Source: a virus. From it: a stretch of 20,848 nucleotides of DNA. The position numbers and the translations under genes are program-made. Below are positions 1 to 7,661 of this stretch, piece by piece. The stretch is from IMG/VR virus record IMGVR_UViG_3300020156_000086, positions 1 to 20,848 of that record, one strand, 5' to 3'. The first letter of the stretch is position 1. Each line of letters begins with the position of its first letter. The notes below the pieces were generated by a model. The model was not told the DNA's origin and searched no databases. It saw only the letters and a program-made list of their open reading frames with translations.

Positions 1-193
1 GGTAATTCGCAGCCCGCGAGCTTCCGCTAGTCAAGAAACCGTCAGATGGGTTTGATTGGCGCCGGTATTCTGACGCCACGCAATATTGACAGCGTGAATA
101 CTGGCAGATTGCAATCGTCCAACGCTTTGCAGTTTGCAACCCTGGTTGGCGTGTTGATATTATCGCGATGACAACTTGCCGCCATGGAGCCCT
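1..193 (+). promoter_or_regulatory. Leader with two tandem promoter-like elements
   Basis: This stretch is visibly richer in A+T than the genes after it and has no convincing gene. The first candidate promoter has a perfect -35 TTGACA at 86-91, an 18-base spacer and TGCAAT at 110-115. The second has TTGCAA at 134-139, an 18-base spacer and an extended -10, TGATATTAT, at 155-163. A transcript from the second would start near 170, about 24 bases before the methyltransferase ATG. Bases 1-30 read as nine codons and TAG in one frame and could be the tail of an upstream gene, but this is too short to claim. The promoters are judged by eye from sigma70-type consensus. Confidence 0.4.
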
Positions 194-1846
194 ATGTCAT
201 CGCCCGCCCTTGCCAGCCGTATCGAGCGCTGGCCGCTCGAAAACTTGATCCCCTACAAGTCGAACTCCCGAACGCACAGCGCCGAGCAGGTTCACCAGCT
301 CGCGGCCAGCATCCGCGAATTCGGGATGGTCGGCGCCATCGTCACGCGCGACAGGGTCATTGCCAAAGGCCACGGCACCCTGTCCGCCATCAAGCTGATC
401 TACGAGAGCGGCGACCTGCTCTACCCGGCGCCAGGCGAGACTGCCGGCGCCGAGCCTTACCCTGCCGGCACGGTCCCGGTCTTCGACGCGAGCGGCTGGA
501 CCGACGAGCAGTTCCGCGCCTACGTGATCGCCGACAACAAGCTGGCGCTCAACGCCGGCTGGGACGAGGAAGTCCTCTCCGCTGAGCTCGCCGCGCTGGA
601 TGATGCCGGTTTCGACCTGGACGTGATCGGCTTCAGCGACGAGGAGCTGGAACGCCTGCTCGCCGAGGAACTGCCGCCCGAGGAAGCGCCGAGCGGCACC
701 GACGAGACGCCCGAGGTCCAGCCGGATCCGGTCAGCCGTCAGGGCGACGTCTGGGTCCTTGGCCGGCATCGGGTTATGTGCGGCGACAGCACCAGCATCG
801 CCGATGTCGAGCGGCTGGTCGCCGGTGCCAGCGCGCAGCTGCTGCACGCGGATCCGCCCTACGGCATGGGCAAGCAGGCCGACGGCGTGGCGAACGACAA
901 CATCTACCGCGAGGAGCTGGACAAGTTCCAGATGGAGTGGTGGGCGACCTTCCGGACCTTCCTGGCCGACAACGCCAGCGCGTACATTTGGGGCAACGCG
1001 CCGGACCTGTGGCGGCTGTGGTATCGCGGCGGGCTGGCGGACAGCGAGCGCATCGAGCTGCGGAACCAGATCGTATGGGACAAGCAAAACATTGCCGGCA
1101 TGGCATCGCCGGACCTGACGCAGTACCCGATCGTCACCGAGCACTGCCTGTTTTTCCAGCTCGGCGAACAGTTCCGCGGCAACGTCAACACCGACGAGTT
1201 CCCCGAGGAATGGAAGCCCCTGCTGGCGTACATGGAGGGCGAAGCGAAGGCGGCCGGCATCACGGCGCCCGAGATCAAGCGCGTGTGCGGCGCGGGCATG
1301 TATGGCCACTGGTTTACCCGGTCGCAGTTCAACCTGATCCCGGAAAAGCATTACGCCACGCTGCGCACCGAATACCCGGGTCGGTTTGAAAGGCCGTGGC
1401 GCGACCTGAAGCGCGATTGGGATGCCGTGAAATCGATTCCCACGAAGGCGGTGCAGGAGGCGCGTAGCTACTTCGACAACGCGCACGAGATCATGCGCGA
1501 CGTCTGGAACTTTCCGCGCGTGGTCGGCGACGAGCGGCACGGCCACGCCACGCCGAAGCCGGTCGCAATGATGGAACGCGTGATGAAGTCCAGCCTGCCG
1601 GTCGGCGGCATCTGCCTGGAACCGTTCGGCGGATCTGGCGCCACGCTCATGGGCGCCGAGAAGACCGGCCGGGTCTGCTACACCATGGAACTGCAGCCCG
1701 TCTACGTCGACGTGATCGTCCGCCGCTGGCAAAACTATACGAACAAGCAAGCCGTGCTCGAGAGCAGCGGCCAGACCTTCGCCGAGGTCGAAGCCGGGCT
1801 GGTCGCGGCCAACGATAACGAGCCCGCCGAAGAATGGCCGAACTGA
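194..1846 (+). CDS. ParB-like domain / DNA adenine- or cytosine-N4 methyltransferase fusion
   Basis: This is a 550-residue two-domain protein. The N-terminal part (about residues 8-120) looks like a ParB/Srx-type domain (LENLIPYKSNSRTHSAEQV, then a GHGTLSAI box). The C-terminal part is an amino-methyltransferase with the catalytic motif IV DPPY at about 220-223, HATPKP at about 451-456 and the AdoMet-binding FGGSG at about 478-482. Motif IV before motif I is the beta-class order. Exocyclic amino methylation of adenine or cytosine is therefore expected. About 230 residues lie between DPPY and HATPKP and probably include the target-recognition region. I chose the ATG with GGAG four bases upstream; an in-frame TTG at 176 would add six residues. 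The last 13 bases overlap the small terminase gene, tying it to the packaging operon. The target site and any protective role are inferred. Confidence 0.88.
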   Translation: MSSPALASRIERWPLENLIPYKSNSRTHSAEQVHQLAASIREFGMVGAIVTRDRVIAKGHGTLSAIKLIYESGDLLYPAPGETAGAEPYPAGTVPVFDASGWTDEQFRAYVIADNKLALNAGWDEEVLSAELAALDDAGFDLDVIGFSDEELERLLAEELPPEEAPSGTDETPEVQPDPVSRQGDVWVLGRHRVMCGDSTSIADVERLVAGASAQLLHADPPYGMGKQADGVANDNIYREELDKFQMEWWATFRTFLADNASAYIWGNAPDLWRLWYRGGLADSERIELRNQIVWDKQNIAGMASPDLTQYPIVTEHCLFFQLGEQFRGNVNTDEFPEEWKPLLAYMEGEAKAAGITAPEIKRVCGAGMYGHWFTRSQFNLIPEKHYATLRTEYPGRFERPWRDLKRDWDAVKSIPTKAVQEARSYFDNAHEIMRDVWNFPRVVGDERHGHATPKPVAMMERVMKSSLPVGGICLEPFGGSGATLMGAEKTGRVCYTMELQPVYVDVIVRRWQNYTNKQAVLESSGQTFAEVEAGLVAANDNEPAEEWPN

Positions 1847-2430
1847 TCAGCATCCGCGAGGCCGCGCGCAGGCTTGGCGTGAGCGATACTGCGGTTCATA
1901 AATCAATCAAGTCCGGCCGCGTCGTCGTGCATAGCCACAACGAGGGGAACGGCCGCCCCCTGCTGGACTGGCCCGACGTCGAGCGCCGCTGGCTGGCGAA
2001 CAGCGACGTCAGCAAGCGCAGCCACGTCGGCAGCCAGGGCAGCAAGATGCGCGCGAAGGATGCGCCTCGCGTCGACCTGGCGACAAGCGATCGCATGGAC
2101 GAACAGGAAGTGCCGGACAGTGGCGACACGGGTCCGCGCAGTGGTCGAGGTGGTGGGTACGCGCAAGCCCGAGCGGCGCGCGAAGCGATCGAGGCCAGGA
2201 TCGCGAAGATCAAGCTGGACCAGATGACCGGCAAGGTCGTCGACGCCGCCGAGGTCAAGGCGCAGGGCCACGCGCTCGCCGCCGCCGTGATCGCCAGCCT
2301 GTACAACATTCCCGACCGGGTTTCCGACCAGATCGCCGGCATGAGCAGCGCGCACGAGATCGCGAAGCTGCTGCTGACCGAGATCGACCAGGCCGTCGAG
2401 GACCTTCGAGCGCAGTATGCCGCAGCCTAG
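1834..2430 (+). CDS. Terminase small subunit (Nu1-like)
   Basis: A 198-residue DNA-packaging protein, close to the 181 residues of lambda Nu1. Residues 1-60 form a winged helix-turn-helix of the MerR/Nu1 kind (SIREAARRLGVSDTAVHKSI, then a wing ending in DWPDVERRW), which should bind the packaging-initiation site. Residues about 60-105 are polar and probably a flexible linker. Residues 110-198 are strongly helical (AREAIEARIAKIKLDQ) and fit the oligomerisation and large-subunit-binding region. It starts inside the end of the methyltransferase gene and its TAG lies inside the start of the large subunit gene, so the three are probably translationally coupled. The call rests on the HTH, the size and the neighbour; sequence in this family is poorly conserved. 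Confidence 0.85.
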   Translation: MAELISIREAARRLGVSDTAVHKSIKSGRVVVHSHNEGNGRPLLDWPDVERRWLANSDVSKRSHVGSQGSKMRAKDAPRVDLATSDRMDEQEVPDSGDTGPRSGRGGGYAQARAAREAIEARIAKIKLDQMTGKVVDAAEVKAQGHALAAAVIASLYNIPDRVSDQIAGMSSAHEIAKLLLTEIDQAVEDLRAQYAAA

Positions 2431-4258
2431 CGCCAACCCGCTGGTCGCGGGTTTCTTCGAAGCCTTCCGCCGCCCGAGCCGTCGCACCGTGACCGAGTGG
2501 GCGGACGCCAAGCGCATGCTGCCGTCGAAGGGTGCCGCAGAGCCCGGCAAGTACCGCAGCTCGAGGACGCCCTACGTGCGCGAGCCGATGGACTGCCTGT
2601 CGACCATGTCGCCGGTGCAGGAACTGGTGCTCATGTGGGCCGCGCAAACGAGCAAATCGGAGAGCGGCAACAACTGGGTCGGCTACGTCATCGACGACGC
2701 GCCCGGCCCGATGCTACTCGTGCAGCCGACGGTCGACAACGCCAAGCGCTACAGCAAGCAGCGAATCACACCGATGATCCAGGCGACACCGTCTCTGCTC
2801 GCCAAGGTCATCGAGAACAAGAGCCGCGAGGGCGGCAACACGATCCAGGAGAAGGAATTTCCGGGCGGCATCCTGATCCTGGGCGGCGCAAACTCGGCGG
2901 CCGGCCTACGGTCCATGCCGATCCGCTACCTGTTCGCTGACGAGATCAGCAACTGGCCGGCGGACGTCGACGGCGAAGGCGATCCGCTGCAGCTCGCCGA
3001 GGCCAGGACGGAGACGTTCGGCCGCAAGCGCAAAATCCTGAAGACGTCGACGCCGGGTCTCAAGGGCTCGTGCCGCGTCGAGACCGAGTACCTGAAGACC
3101 GACCAGCGCCGGTATTTCGTGCCCTGCCCGCACTGCGAGCACATGCACGTCCTGGCTTGGGCAAACTTCATCATCCCGAAAGGCGCCGACTGCAGGAAGC
3201 GACCGGCGGAAGCCTACATGGCCTGCCCGGAATGCGGTGGCGTGATCGAGGAGCGGCACAAGACCGACATGCTGGCGCGCGGCGAGTGGCGGGCAACCTG
3301 TCTCGAGAACCTGGACGAGACGCGCCGCGGCTACCACCTGAGCGCTCTGTACTCGCCAGTCGGCTGGAAGTCCTGGGCGAAGATCGCGCGCCAGTGGATC
3401 GAGGCGCAGGGCAACCCGACGAAGCTGCAGGCGTTCATCAACAACGTGCTGGCCGAGACCTGGGAGGTCCGCGGCGACAAGCCGAATCACGAGGCGCTTG
3501 CGCAGCGCGCCGAGGACTACGGCACGGATCCGCTGCCGGCTGGCGTCGTCCTGCTGACCGCCGGCACCGACGTCCAGCCGAACCGCCTGGAGACCGAAAT
3601 CGTTGGCTGGGGCAGCGGCGAGGAAAGCTGGTCGATAGACTACGTGATCACATATGGAAATCCGGATTTGGACGACATCTGGCTCCTGCACGACGCCAAC
3701 GTATTGCAGCGCGTGTACCGGCGAGCCGACGGCGTGCAGTTGCGCGTCGCCCGGTGCTGCGTCGATACGGGCGGGGCCAATACTGCGGCGACCTATTCTG
3801 CGGTCCGCGCCAGGCTGGCCGGCGGCGTGCTGCTCGGCACCAAGGGCATGCCCGGAGAAGGCAAGCCGATCATCGGCACGCCGACACAATCAAACCTTGG
3901 CAAGATCCCGCTCTTCCCGATCGGCACGTTCACGGCGAAGGACCTGGTCGTCGGACGCCTGAAGATCGAGCGACCGGACGGCGCGACGGGTCCGGTGCCT
4001 GGCCTGTGTCACTTCCCGAAGCGCTACCCGCCCGAGTATTACCGCGGGCTGACGGCCGAGGAAGTTCGGACCAAGTTCAACAAGAAAGGATTCCCGGAGC
4101 GCGAGTGGCATCTGCCGCCAGGCGCCCGCAACGAGCCGTTCGACTGCCGCGTGCTGGCGACCGCGGCCTTCGCGTCACTGAACATCCGCATCGACGAGCT
4201 CGTCGCCGCCATGAATGCCGCGCCTCGCGCGCGCGGCGTGCGCAACGCAGGCCAGTAA
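2417..4258 (+). CDS. Terminase large subunit (lambda GpA family)
   Basis: A 613-residue motor and nuclease that cuts concatemeric phage DNA and pumps it into the prohead through the portal. The ATPase half shows a deviant Walker A-like segment at about residues 74-82 (WAAQTSKSE), a Walker B at about 170-178 (RYLFADEIS) and a TSTP coupling motif near 210-213. A CxxC...CxxC zinc-ribbon-like pair (C237/C240 and C270/C273) sits between the halves. The nuclease half begins around residue 375 with GTDVQPNRLE, whose Asp (about 385) is a likely metal ligand, followed by CCVDTGGANT. The length is near that of lambda gpA (641). It overlaps the small subunit gene by 14 bases and is followed by a 243-base non-coding gap, the largest such gap between genes here. 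Confidence 0.95.
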   Translation: MPQPSANPLVAGFFEAFRRPSRRTVTEWADAKRMLPSKGAAEPGKYRSSRTPYVREPMDCLSTMSPVQELVLMWAAQTSKSESGNNWVGYVIDDAPGPMLLVQPTVDNAKRYSKQRITPMIQATPSLLAKVIENKSREGGNTIQEKEFPGGILILGGANSAAGLRSMPIRYLFADEISNWPADVDGEGDPLQLAEARTETFGRKRKILKTSTPGLKGSCRVETEYLKTDQRRYFVPCPHCEHMHVLAWANFIIPKGADCRKRPAEAYMACPECGGVIEERHKTDMLARGEWRATCLENLDETRRGYHLSALYSPVGWKSWAKIARQWIEAQGNPTKLQAFINNVLAETWEVRGDKPNHEALAQRAEDYGTDPLPAGVVLLTAGTDVQPNRLETEIVGWGSGEESWSIDYVITYGNPDLDDIWLLHDANVLQRVYRRADGVQLRVARCCVDTGGANTAATYSAVRARLAGGVLLGTKGMPGEGKPIIGTPTQSNLGKIPLFPIGTFTAKDLVVGRLKIERPDGATGPVPGLCHFPKRYPPEYYRGLTAEEVRTKFNKKGFPEREWHLPPGARNEPFDCRVLATAAFASLNIRIDELVAAMNAAPRARGVRNAGQ

Positions 4259-4286
4259 ATCCTTTCCAGCTTTACGCCCGCCACCG

Positions 4287-4313
4287 GTTCGGCATGATCA
4301 GCCGGTGCCGAAC
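4287..4313. repeat. Perfect 8-bp inverted repeat, 11-base spacer
   Basis: GTTCGGCA (4287-4294) and TGCCGAAC (4306-4313) are exact reverse complements around an 11-base spacer containing TGATCA. The repeat begins 28 bases after the stop of the large terminase gene and lacks a following run of T. Confidence 0.65.
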
Positions 4314-4328
4314 ACGACAGCCCCAGCA

Positions 4329-4389
4329 GCACCGGCAAGCACTTCGGCACTCTGGCACGATGAGGGGGAAGCCAGCAGCTTGCCGGTGC
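4329..4389. repeat. Perfect 12-bp inverted repeat with a nested stem
   Basis: GCACCGGCAAGC (4329-4340) and GCTTGCCGGTGC (4378-4389) are exact reverse complements, 37 bases apart. Inside them CTGGC (4352-4356) can pair with GCCAG (4371-4375). The predicted shape is a two-tier hairpin with an asymmetric internal loop and a 14-base apical loop. There is no T-tract, so this is not an ordinary terminator. Its function is unknown. Confidence 0.65.
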
Positions 4390-4461
4390 ACCGCTTTCCA
4401 TTTCGATCACCTAGCCATTTGCCCGCTAATCCTTGCCGTATGTTCGGGCCGGATAATTTCA

Positions 4462-4470
4462 TGCTAGAAT
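4462..4470 (+). promoter_or_regulatory. Extended -10-like element before the head genes
   Basis: TGCTAGAAT matches an extended -10 (TGnTAnAAT) in an AT-rich pocket of the non-coding interval. A transcript would begin near 4478, about 24 bases before the first head gene. No good -35 lies at the right distance, which an extended -10 or a phage activator could tolerate. By eye only. Confidence 0.4.
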
Positions 4471-4501
4471 CGCGGCGACATTACTTTGCCGCCGGCCGTG
4501 T

Positions 4502-4741
4502 ATGACCGATCTCGCCGAAGAACTTGCAACGAAGCGCGCGCAGCTGGCCGAGGTCCGCGCGGCGATCACGGCCGTCATGACCAAGGGCCAGTCGTACACG
4601 ATCCAGGACGGCGGCGCGATGCGCCAGCTCACGCGCGCCAACATGGCGTGGCTTCAGGAGCGCGAGAAGGAACTCGAGGTCATCGTAAACCGTCTCAGTC
4701 GCGGCGGCGGCATCGGCATCAACTACGGGATGCCGCAGTGA
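4502..4741 (+). CDS. Head-tail joining protein, gpW-like
   Basis: A 79-residue protein, mainly helical, of the lambda gpW kind (lambda W has 68 residues). Helix 1 is TDLAEELATKRAQLAEVRAA. It is followed by a short beta region (SYTIQDGGAMRQLTR) and a second helix (MAWLQEREKELEVIVNRLS), ending in a glycine-rich tail. In lambda, W plugs the portal after packaging and provides the surface to which FII binds. The position between terminase and portal is exactly that of lambda W. The upstream Shine-Dalgarno is weak. Its TGA overlaps the portal GTG (GTGA). Confidence 0.82.
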   Translation: MTDLAEELATKRAQLAEVRAAITAVMTKGQSYTIQDGGAMRQLTRANMAWLQEREKELEVIVNRLSRGGGIGINYGMPQ

Positions 4742-6339
4742 CCGCCTACGTCGACACGCCAAGGGACAGCCGGTTCGGTGGCCTGATACTGCCGGAGACC
4801 ACGCTCGCCCAGATGATTCGCGCCGAGATCGGTGCCAGCTACGAGGCGACGCGGCCGAACAACAAAAATCTCATGGGCTGGGCAACAAGCATGGGCTCGG
4901 CTGACGCCGACGTCCTGCCGCATCGCGACCAGATCGCCTACCAGGCGCGCGACCTGGACCGCAACAACCCGCTCGCCGCCGGCGCACTGGACACGATCGT
5001 CGACAACGTCGTCAGCGTCGGCCTGCGCCCGCAGTCGCGCATCGACGCCGAAGTGCTCGGCCTCACGCCCGAGCAGGCCAGCGCATGGCAGCGTCAGGCC
5101 GAGCGCATTTTCTTCACGTGGGCCGACAGCAAGGACAGCGACGTCACGCGCGCACAATCGTTCTGGGAATACCAGGCGCTCGCCCTGCTCAATCCGCTGA
5201 TGTCCGGCGACATGTTCACCATCCGCCGCTTCAAGCCGCGGCCCGGCTCGATCCTGGGAACCTGCCTGCAGGCTGTCGAGGCTGACCGCTGCGCCACGCC
5301 GCCGGGCCGCGAAGGACCGACGAGCAACGTGTACAGCGGCGTCGAGTGTGACAGCGACGGCGAGGCCGCGCGCTACCACTTCCTGAAAGACCATCCTGGC
5401 AGCATGATTTACGCGCGCATCGCCAACGTCGGCGAGTACACGAGCGTGCCCGCCGTCGACGGCAACGGCATCCCGCTTTGCCTGCACCACTATGTTCGGC
5501 GCCGTCCGGACCAGAAGCGCGGCGTGTCGGTCTTCGCGCCCGTGATCGAGACCTTCAAGCAGCTCGGCCGCTACAGCGAGGCCGAACTTACGGCAGCCGT
5601 CGTGTCCAGCATGTTCGCGGTCTTCATCAAGTCGCAGTTGCCGTCCGGCCCGCTCGGCGGTCTCGCCGGCACGATCCCCGGACAGGTCGGCAGTATGCAG
5701 GTCACGCCGACCGGCACCGGTCTCACGAAACTACAGTCCGGCATGATCGCCGACCTGGCGCCTGGCGAGGACATCGCCTTTGCGAATCCGATGCGCGCGA
5801 ACTCGCAATTCGAATCGGTCGTGGCCGCGTTCTACAGCCAGATCGGCGTGTGTCTCGGCCTGCCGCGCGAGGTCCTGATGAAGCACTTCGCGGCCAGCTA
5901 CAGCGCGAGCCGCGCTGCCATCCTGGAAGCCTGGAAAAGCTTCAAGCGCCGCCGCCTGTGGCTGACCACCAGCCTGTGCCAGCCGGTATGGGCATGGGTC
6001 ATCAGCGAAGCCGTGGCGCGCGGCATGCTCAAGGCGCCTGGCTTTTTCGAGGATCCGTGGAAGCGCGCAGCATGGCTCGGCACCACTTGGCGCGGCGCGC
6101 CGATGGGCCAGTTGGATCCGCTCAAGGAAGCCAAAGCCGCGCAGGAGTGGCTGAAGATACCTGGCGCCACGACGATTCAGGACATCGCGGCCGAGCAGAC
6201 CGGCACCGACTACGAAGACAATCTCGAGCAGACCAGGCGCGAGCGCGAGCAGATTGCCGCGCTGCCGCCTGATCCGCTGCAACCGGTCGCGGCCTCGCCC
6301 GCTGATCCGGACGACGAAGACGAGGGCGAGCAGCAATGA
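4738..6339 (+). CDS. Portal protein (lambda gpB family)
   Basis: A 533-residue portal, the same length as lambda gpB. The portal ring sits at one head vertex, nucleates head assembly, and is the channel through which terminase drives DNA. Family-typical segments are RDLDRNNPLAAGALDTIVDN near residues 78-97, the SFWEYQALALLNPLMSGDMF region, and LPREVLMKHFAASYSASRAA, shared by lambda-type portals. The C-terminus is acidic and proline-rich (PADPDDEDEGEQQ). I start it at GTG 4738, which overlaps the W stop by four bases. The frame is open further upstream, but that stretch is an arginine-rich shadow of gpW and has no homologous look. Its TGA overlaps the ATG of the protease gene (ATGA). Confidence 0.95.
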   Translation: MTAYVDTPRDSRFGGLILPETTLAQMIRAEIGASYEATRPNNKNLMGWATSMGSADADVLPHRDQIAYQARDLDRNNPLAAGALDTIVDNVVSVGLRPQSRIDAEVLGLTPEQASAWQRQAERIFFTWADSKDSDVTRAQSFWEYQALALLNPLMSGDMFTIRRFKPRPGSILGTCLQAVEADRCATPPGREGPTSNVYSGVECDSDGEAARYHFLKDHPGSMIYARIANVGEYTSVPAVDGNGIPLCLHHYVRRRPDQKRGVSVFAPVIETFKQLGRYSEAELTAAVVSSMFAVFIKSQLPSGPLGGLAGTIPGQVGSMQVTPTGTGLTKLQSGMIADLAPGEDIAFANPMRANSQFESVVAAFYSQIGVCLGLPREVLMKHFAASYSASRAAILEAWKSFKRRRLWLTTSLCQPVWAWVISEAVARGMLKAPGFFEDPWKRAAWLGTTWRGAPMGQLDPLKEAKAAQEWLKIPGATTIQDIAAEQTGTDYEDNLEQTRREREQIAALPPDPLQPVAASPADPDDEDEGEQQ

Positions 6340-7616
6340 AACGAAACGCGATAGCGGCAGTCCTGTCGACCACGTGGGCGATCCAGCCGGAATGGCTGGA
6401 CATCATCGCCAGCATCGCCGAGCGCGAGCACGAGTTTGCCGGGAACCTGGAAGCGCTCGAGGCGCGCCTTGGACGCCCGCTCGGCAACACGATGACGGCT
6501 ACGACGCGCGACGGCGTGGCGATCCTGCCGATCGAGGGTCCGCTCTTTTCAAAAGCAAACCTGATGACGGAATTCAGTGGCGCCACGAGCTACGGCACAT
6601 TGGCACGCGACTTCACGCAAGCCGAGAGCGATCCCGCGATCAGGGCGCACCTGCTGAGAATTTCCAGTCCAGGTGGCGCGGTCGAGGGCGCCAGCGAATT
6701 CGCGCAGATGGTCGCCGCGGCGACGAAGCCTGTCTGGGCATTCATCGAAGGAAACGGCGCGAGTGCGGCCTACTGGATCGCCAGCGCAGCCGATCGCGTC
6801 GTCGCTGCCGACACGGCAATCATCGGCTCGATCGGCGCTCAAGGCGGAATCACGGTGCGCGACCCGAAGCCCGGGGAGAAGGCCTACCGGTTCGTCAGCA
6901 GTCAGTCGCCGCTCAAGAACGCCAGCCCGGACACCGAAGCCGGCGCGAACGAAATGCAGGCGCTGGTCGACGGACAGGCGCAAGTATTCATCGAGGCTGT
7001 CGCCAAAAATAGAGGCATTTTGCCAGCAGAGGTGATATCATCCTATGGCGCCGGTGCTGTATTCGTCGCCGCCGAAGCTAAGAAGCGCGGCATGATCGAC
7101 GAGATCAGCACATTCGAAGACACACTCAAAGCCCTGAAAGCGGAGACCGAGACCATGGATTTTAAAACGCTTACTGCTGCCAGCCTGAAAGAAAACCGTG
7201 CGGATCTCGTCACCGAGATCGCGACGGCCGCCGTTGCCGAAGCCATGGCCGGCGTCGAGAAAGTCGATGCCGCAGCCGTCAAGGCTGCTGGCCACCAGGA
7301 AGGCGTCGCAGCCGAGCGCAAGCGCATCGCCGAGATCGAAGCGCTGGCCGTGCCTGGCGCCGAAGCCATGATCGCCGGCTTCAAGGCCGACGGAACCGAG
7401 CCTGCCGCTGCAGCCATGGCAATCCTGAAGGCGCAGAAGGAAGGCAAGATCAACGCGGGCGCCGCCGGCCACCTGCAGAACCTGCAGAACACCGAGGCGA
7501 ACCTGAATCCGCCGAAGGCTGGCGACGGCAAAGACGAGCCGAAGACGGCCGACGAAATGGCCGCTGCGATCGTCGCGGCAGCCGGCAGCATCGGGACGAT
7601 CCAGGTCGCCAAGTAA
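6336..7616 (+). CDS. S49 (SppA/ClpP-like) prohead protease with C-terminal scaffold region
   Basis: A 426-residue protein with the plan of lambda gpC: an N-terminal serine protease (about residues 55-265) and a C-terminal scaffold-like part (about 274-426). The protease shows ISSPGGAVEGA at about 109-119, the likely nucleophile Ser143 in GASAAYW, and a probable catalytic Lys194 in SPLKNASPD, as expected for the Ser-Lys dyad of the S49 family. The protease would remove scaffold and tails during head maturation. The C-terminal part is rich in Ala, Glu and Lys, is probably coiled-coil, and can also be started separately at Met274 (see next entry). The ATG overlaps the portal stop. A pocket of rare codons around 7010-7043 contains a promoter-like sequence. 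Confidence 0.92.
   Translation: MKRNAIAAVLSTTWAIQPEWLDIIASIAEREHEFAGNLEALEARLGRPLGNTMTATTRDGVAILPIEGPLFSKANLMTEFSGATSYGTLARDFTQAESDPAIRAHLLRISSPGGAVEGASEFAQMVAAATKPVWAFIEGNGASAAYWIASAADRVVAADTAIIGSIGAQGGITVRDPKPGEKAYRFVSSQSPLKNASPDTEAGANEMQALVDGQAQVFIEAVAKNRGILPAEVISSYGAGAVFVAAEAKKRGMIDEISTFEDTLKALKAETETMDFKTLTAASLKENRADLVTEIATAAVAEAMAGVEKVDAAAVKAAGHQEGVAAERKRIAEIEALAVPGAEAMIAGFKADGTEPAAAAMAILKAQKEGKINAGAAGHLQNLQNTEANLNPPKAGDGKDEPKTADEMAAAIVAAAGSIGTIQVAK
7155..7616 (+). CDS. Probable internally started scaffold protein (lambda Nu3-like), nested in the protease gene
   Basis: An in-frame ATG at codon 274 of the protease gene has GGAG nine bases upstream (7142-7145). It would give a 153-residue protein, MDFKTLTAASLKENRADLV and onward, that is helical and Ala/Glu/Lys-rich, the composition expected of a head scaffold. 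In lambda the scaffold Nu3 is made exactly this way from within gene C. The codons just after this ATG (GAT TTT AAA) are poorer in GC than their surroundings, which favours open mRNA at an initiation site. Independent translation is inferred. Confidence 0.5.
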   Translation: MDFKTLTAASLKENRADLVTEIATAAVAEAMAGVEKVDAAAVKAAGHQEGVAAERKRIAEIEALAVPGAEAMIAGFKADGTEPAAAAMAILKAQKEGKINAGAAGHLQNLQNTEANLNPPKAGDGKDEPKTADEMAAAIVAAAGSIGTIQVAK

Positions 7617-7661
7617 TCGAACGAACCTAAACCCACGGACGCACAATCGGAGGCTCACACC

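Larger units (their letters stand above)
4259..4501 (+). other. Non-coding interval with inverted repeats and a promoter-like element
   Basis: These 243 bases separate the terminase genes from the head genes. I see no credible gene: the reading frames crossing it are low-complexity extensions of neighbours in other frames. It holds two perfect inverted repeats (listed separately) with several copies of CACCGG/CCGGTG and TTCGGCA/TGCCGAA, so the RNA could fold strongly. No T-tract follows either repeat, so neither is a standard intrinsic terminator. Near the right end is an extended -10-like sequence. The interval may hold a small RNA, a processing site or a protein-binding site; the sequence alone does not decide. 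Confidence 0.6.

Noticed and set aside
197-1750. Long open frame on the minus strand opposite the methyltransferase
   Set aside because: A shadow frame of GC-rich coding DNA: its translation is Arg/Ala/Val-rich and has no domain, while the + frame has clear methyltransferase motifs.
3070-4467. A second + strand open frame across the large terminase gene and the following gap
   Set aside because: Arg/Pro/Ala-rich out-of-frame translation; the terminase frame has complete motifs. Its extension into the gap has no separate start or ribosome site.
4215-4505. Possible small gene filling the terminase-head gap
   Set aside because: It begins inside the terminase gene, is Pro/Arg/Ser-rich and looks like chance; the inverted repeats run through it without regard to codons.
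4486-4737. Longer portal start
   Set aside because: The added 84 residues are an Arg/His-rich out-of-frame copy of gpW. GTG 4738 gives 533 residues, the length of lambda portal, and the typical stop/start overlap.
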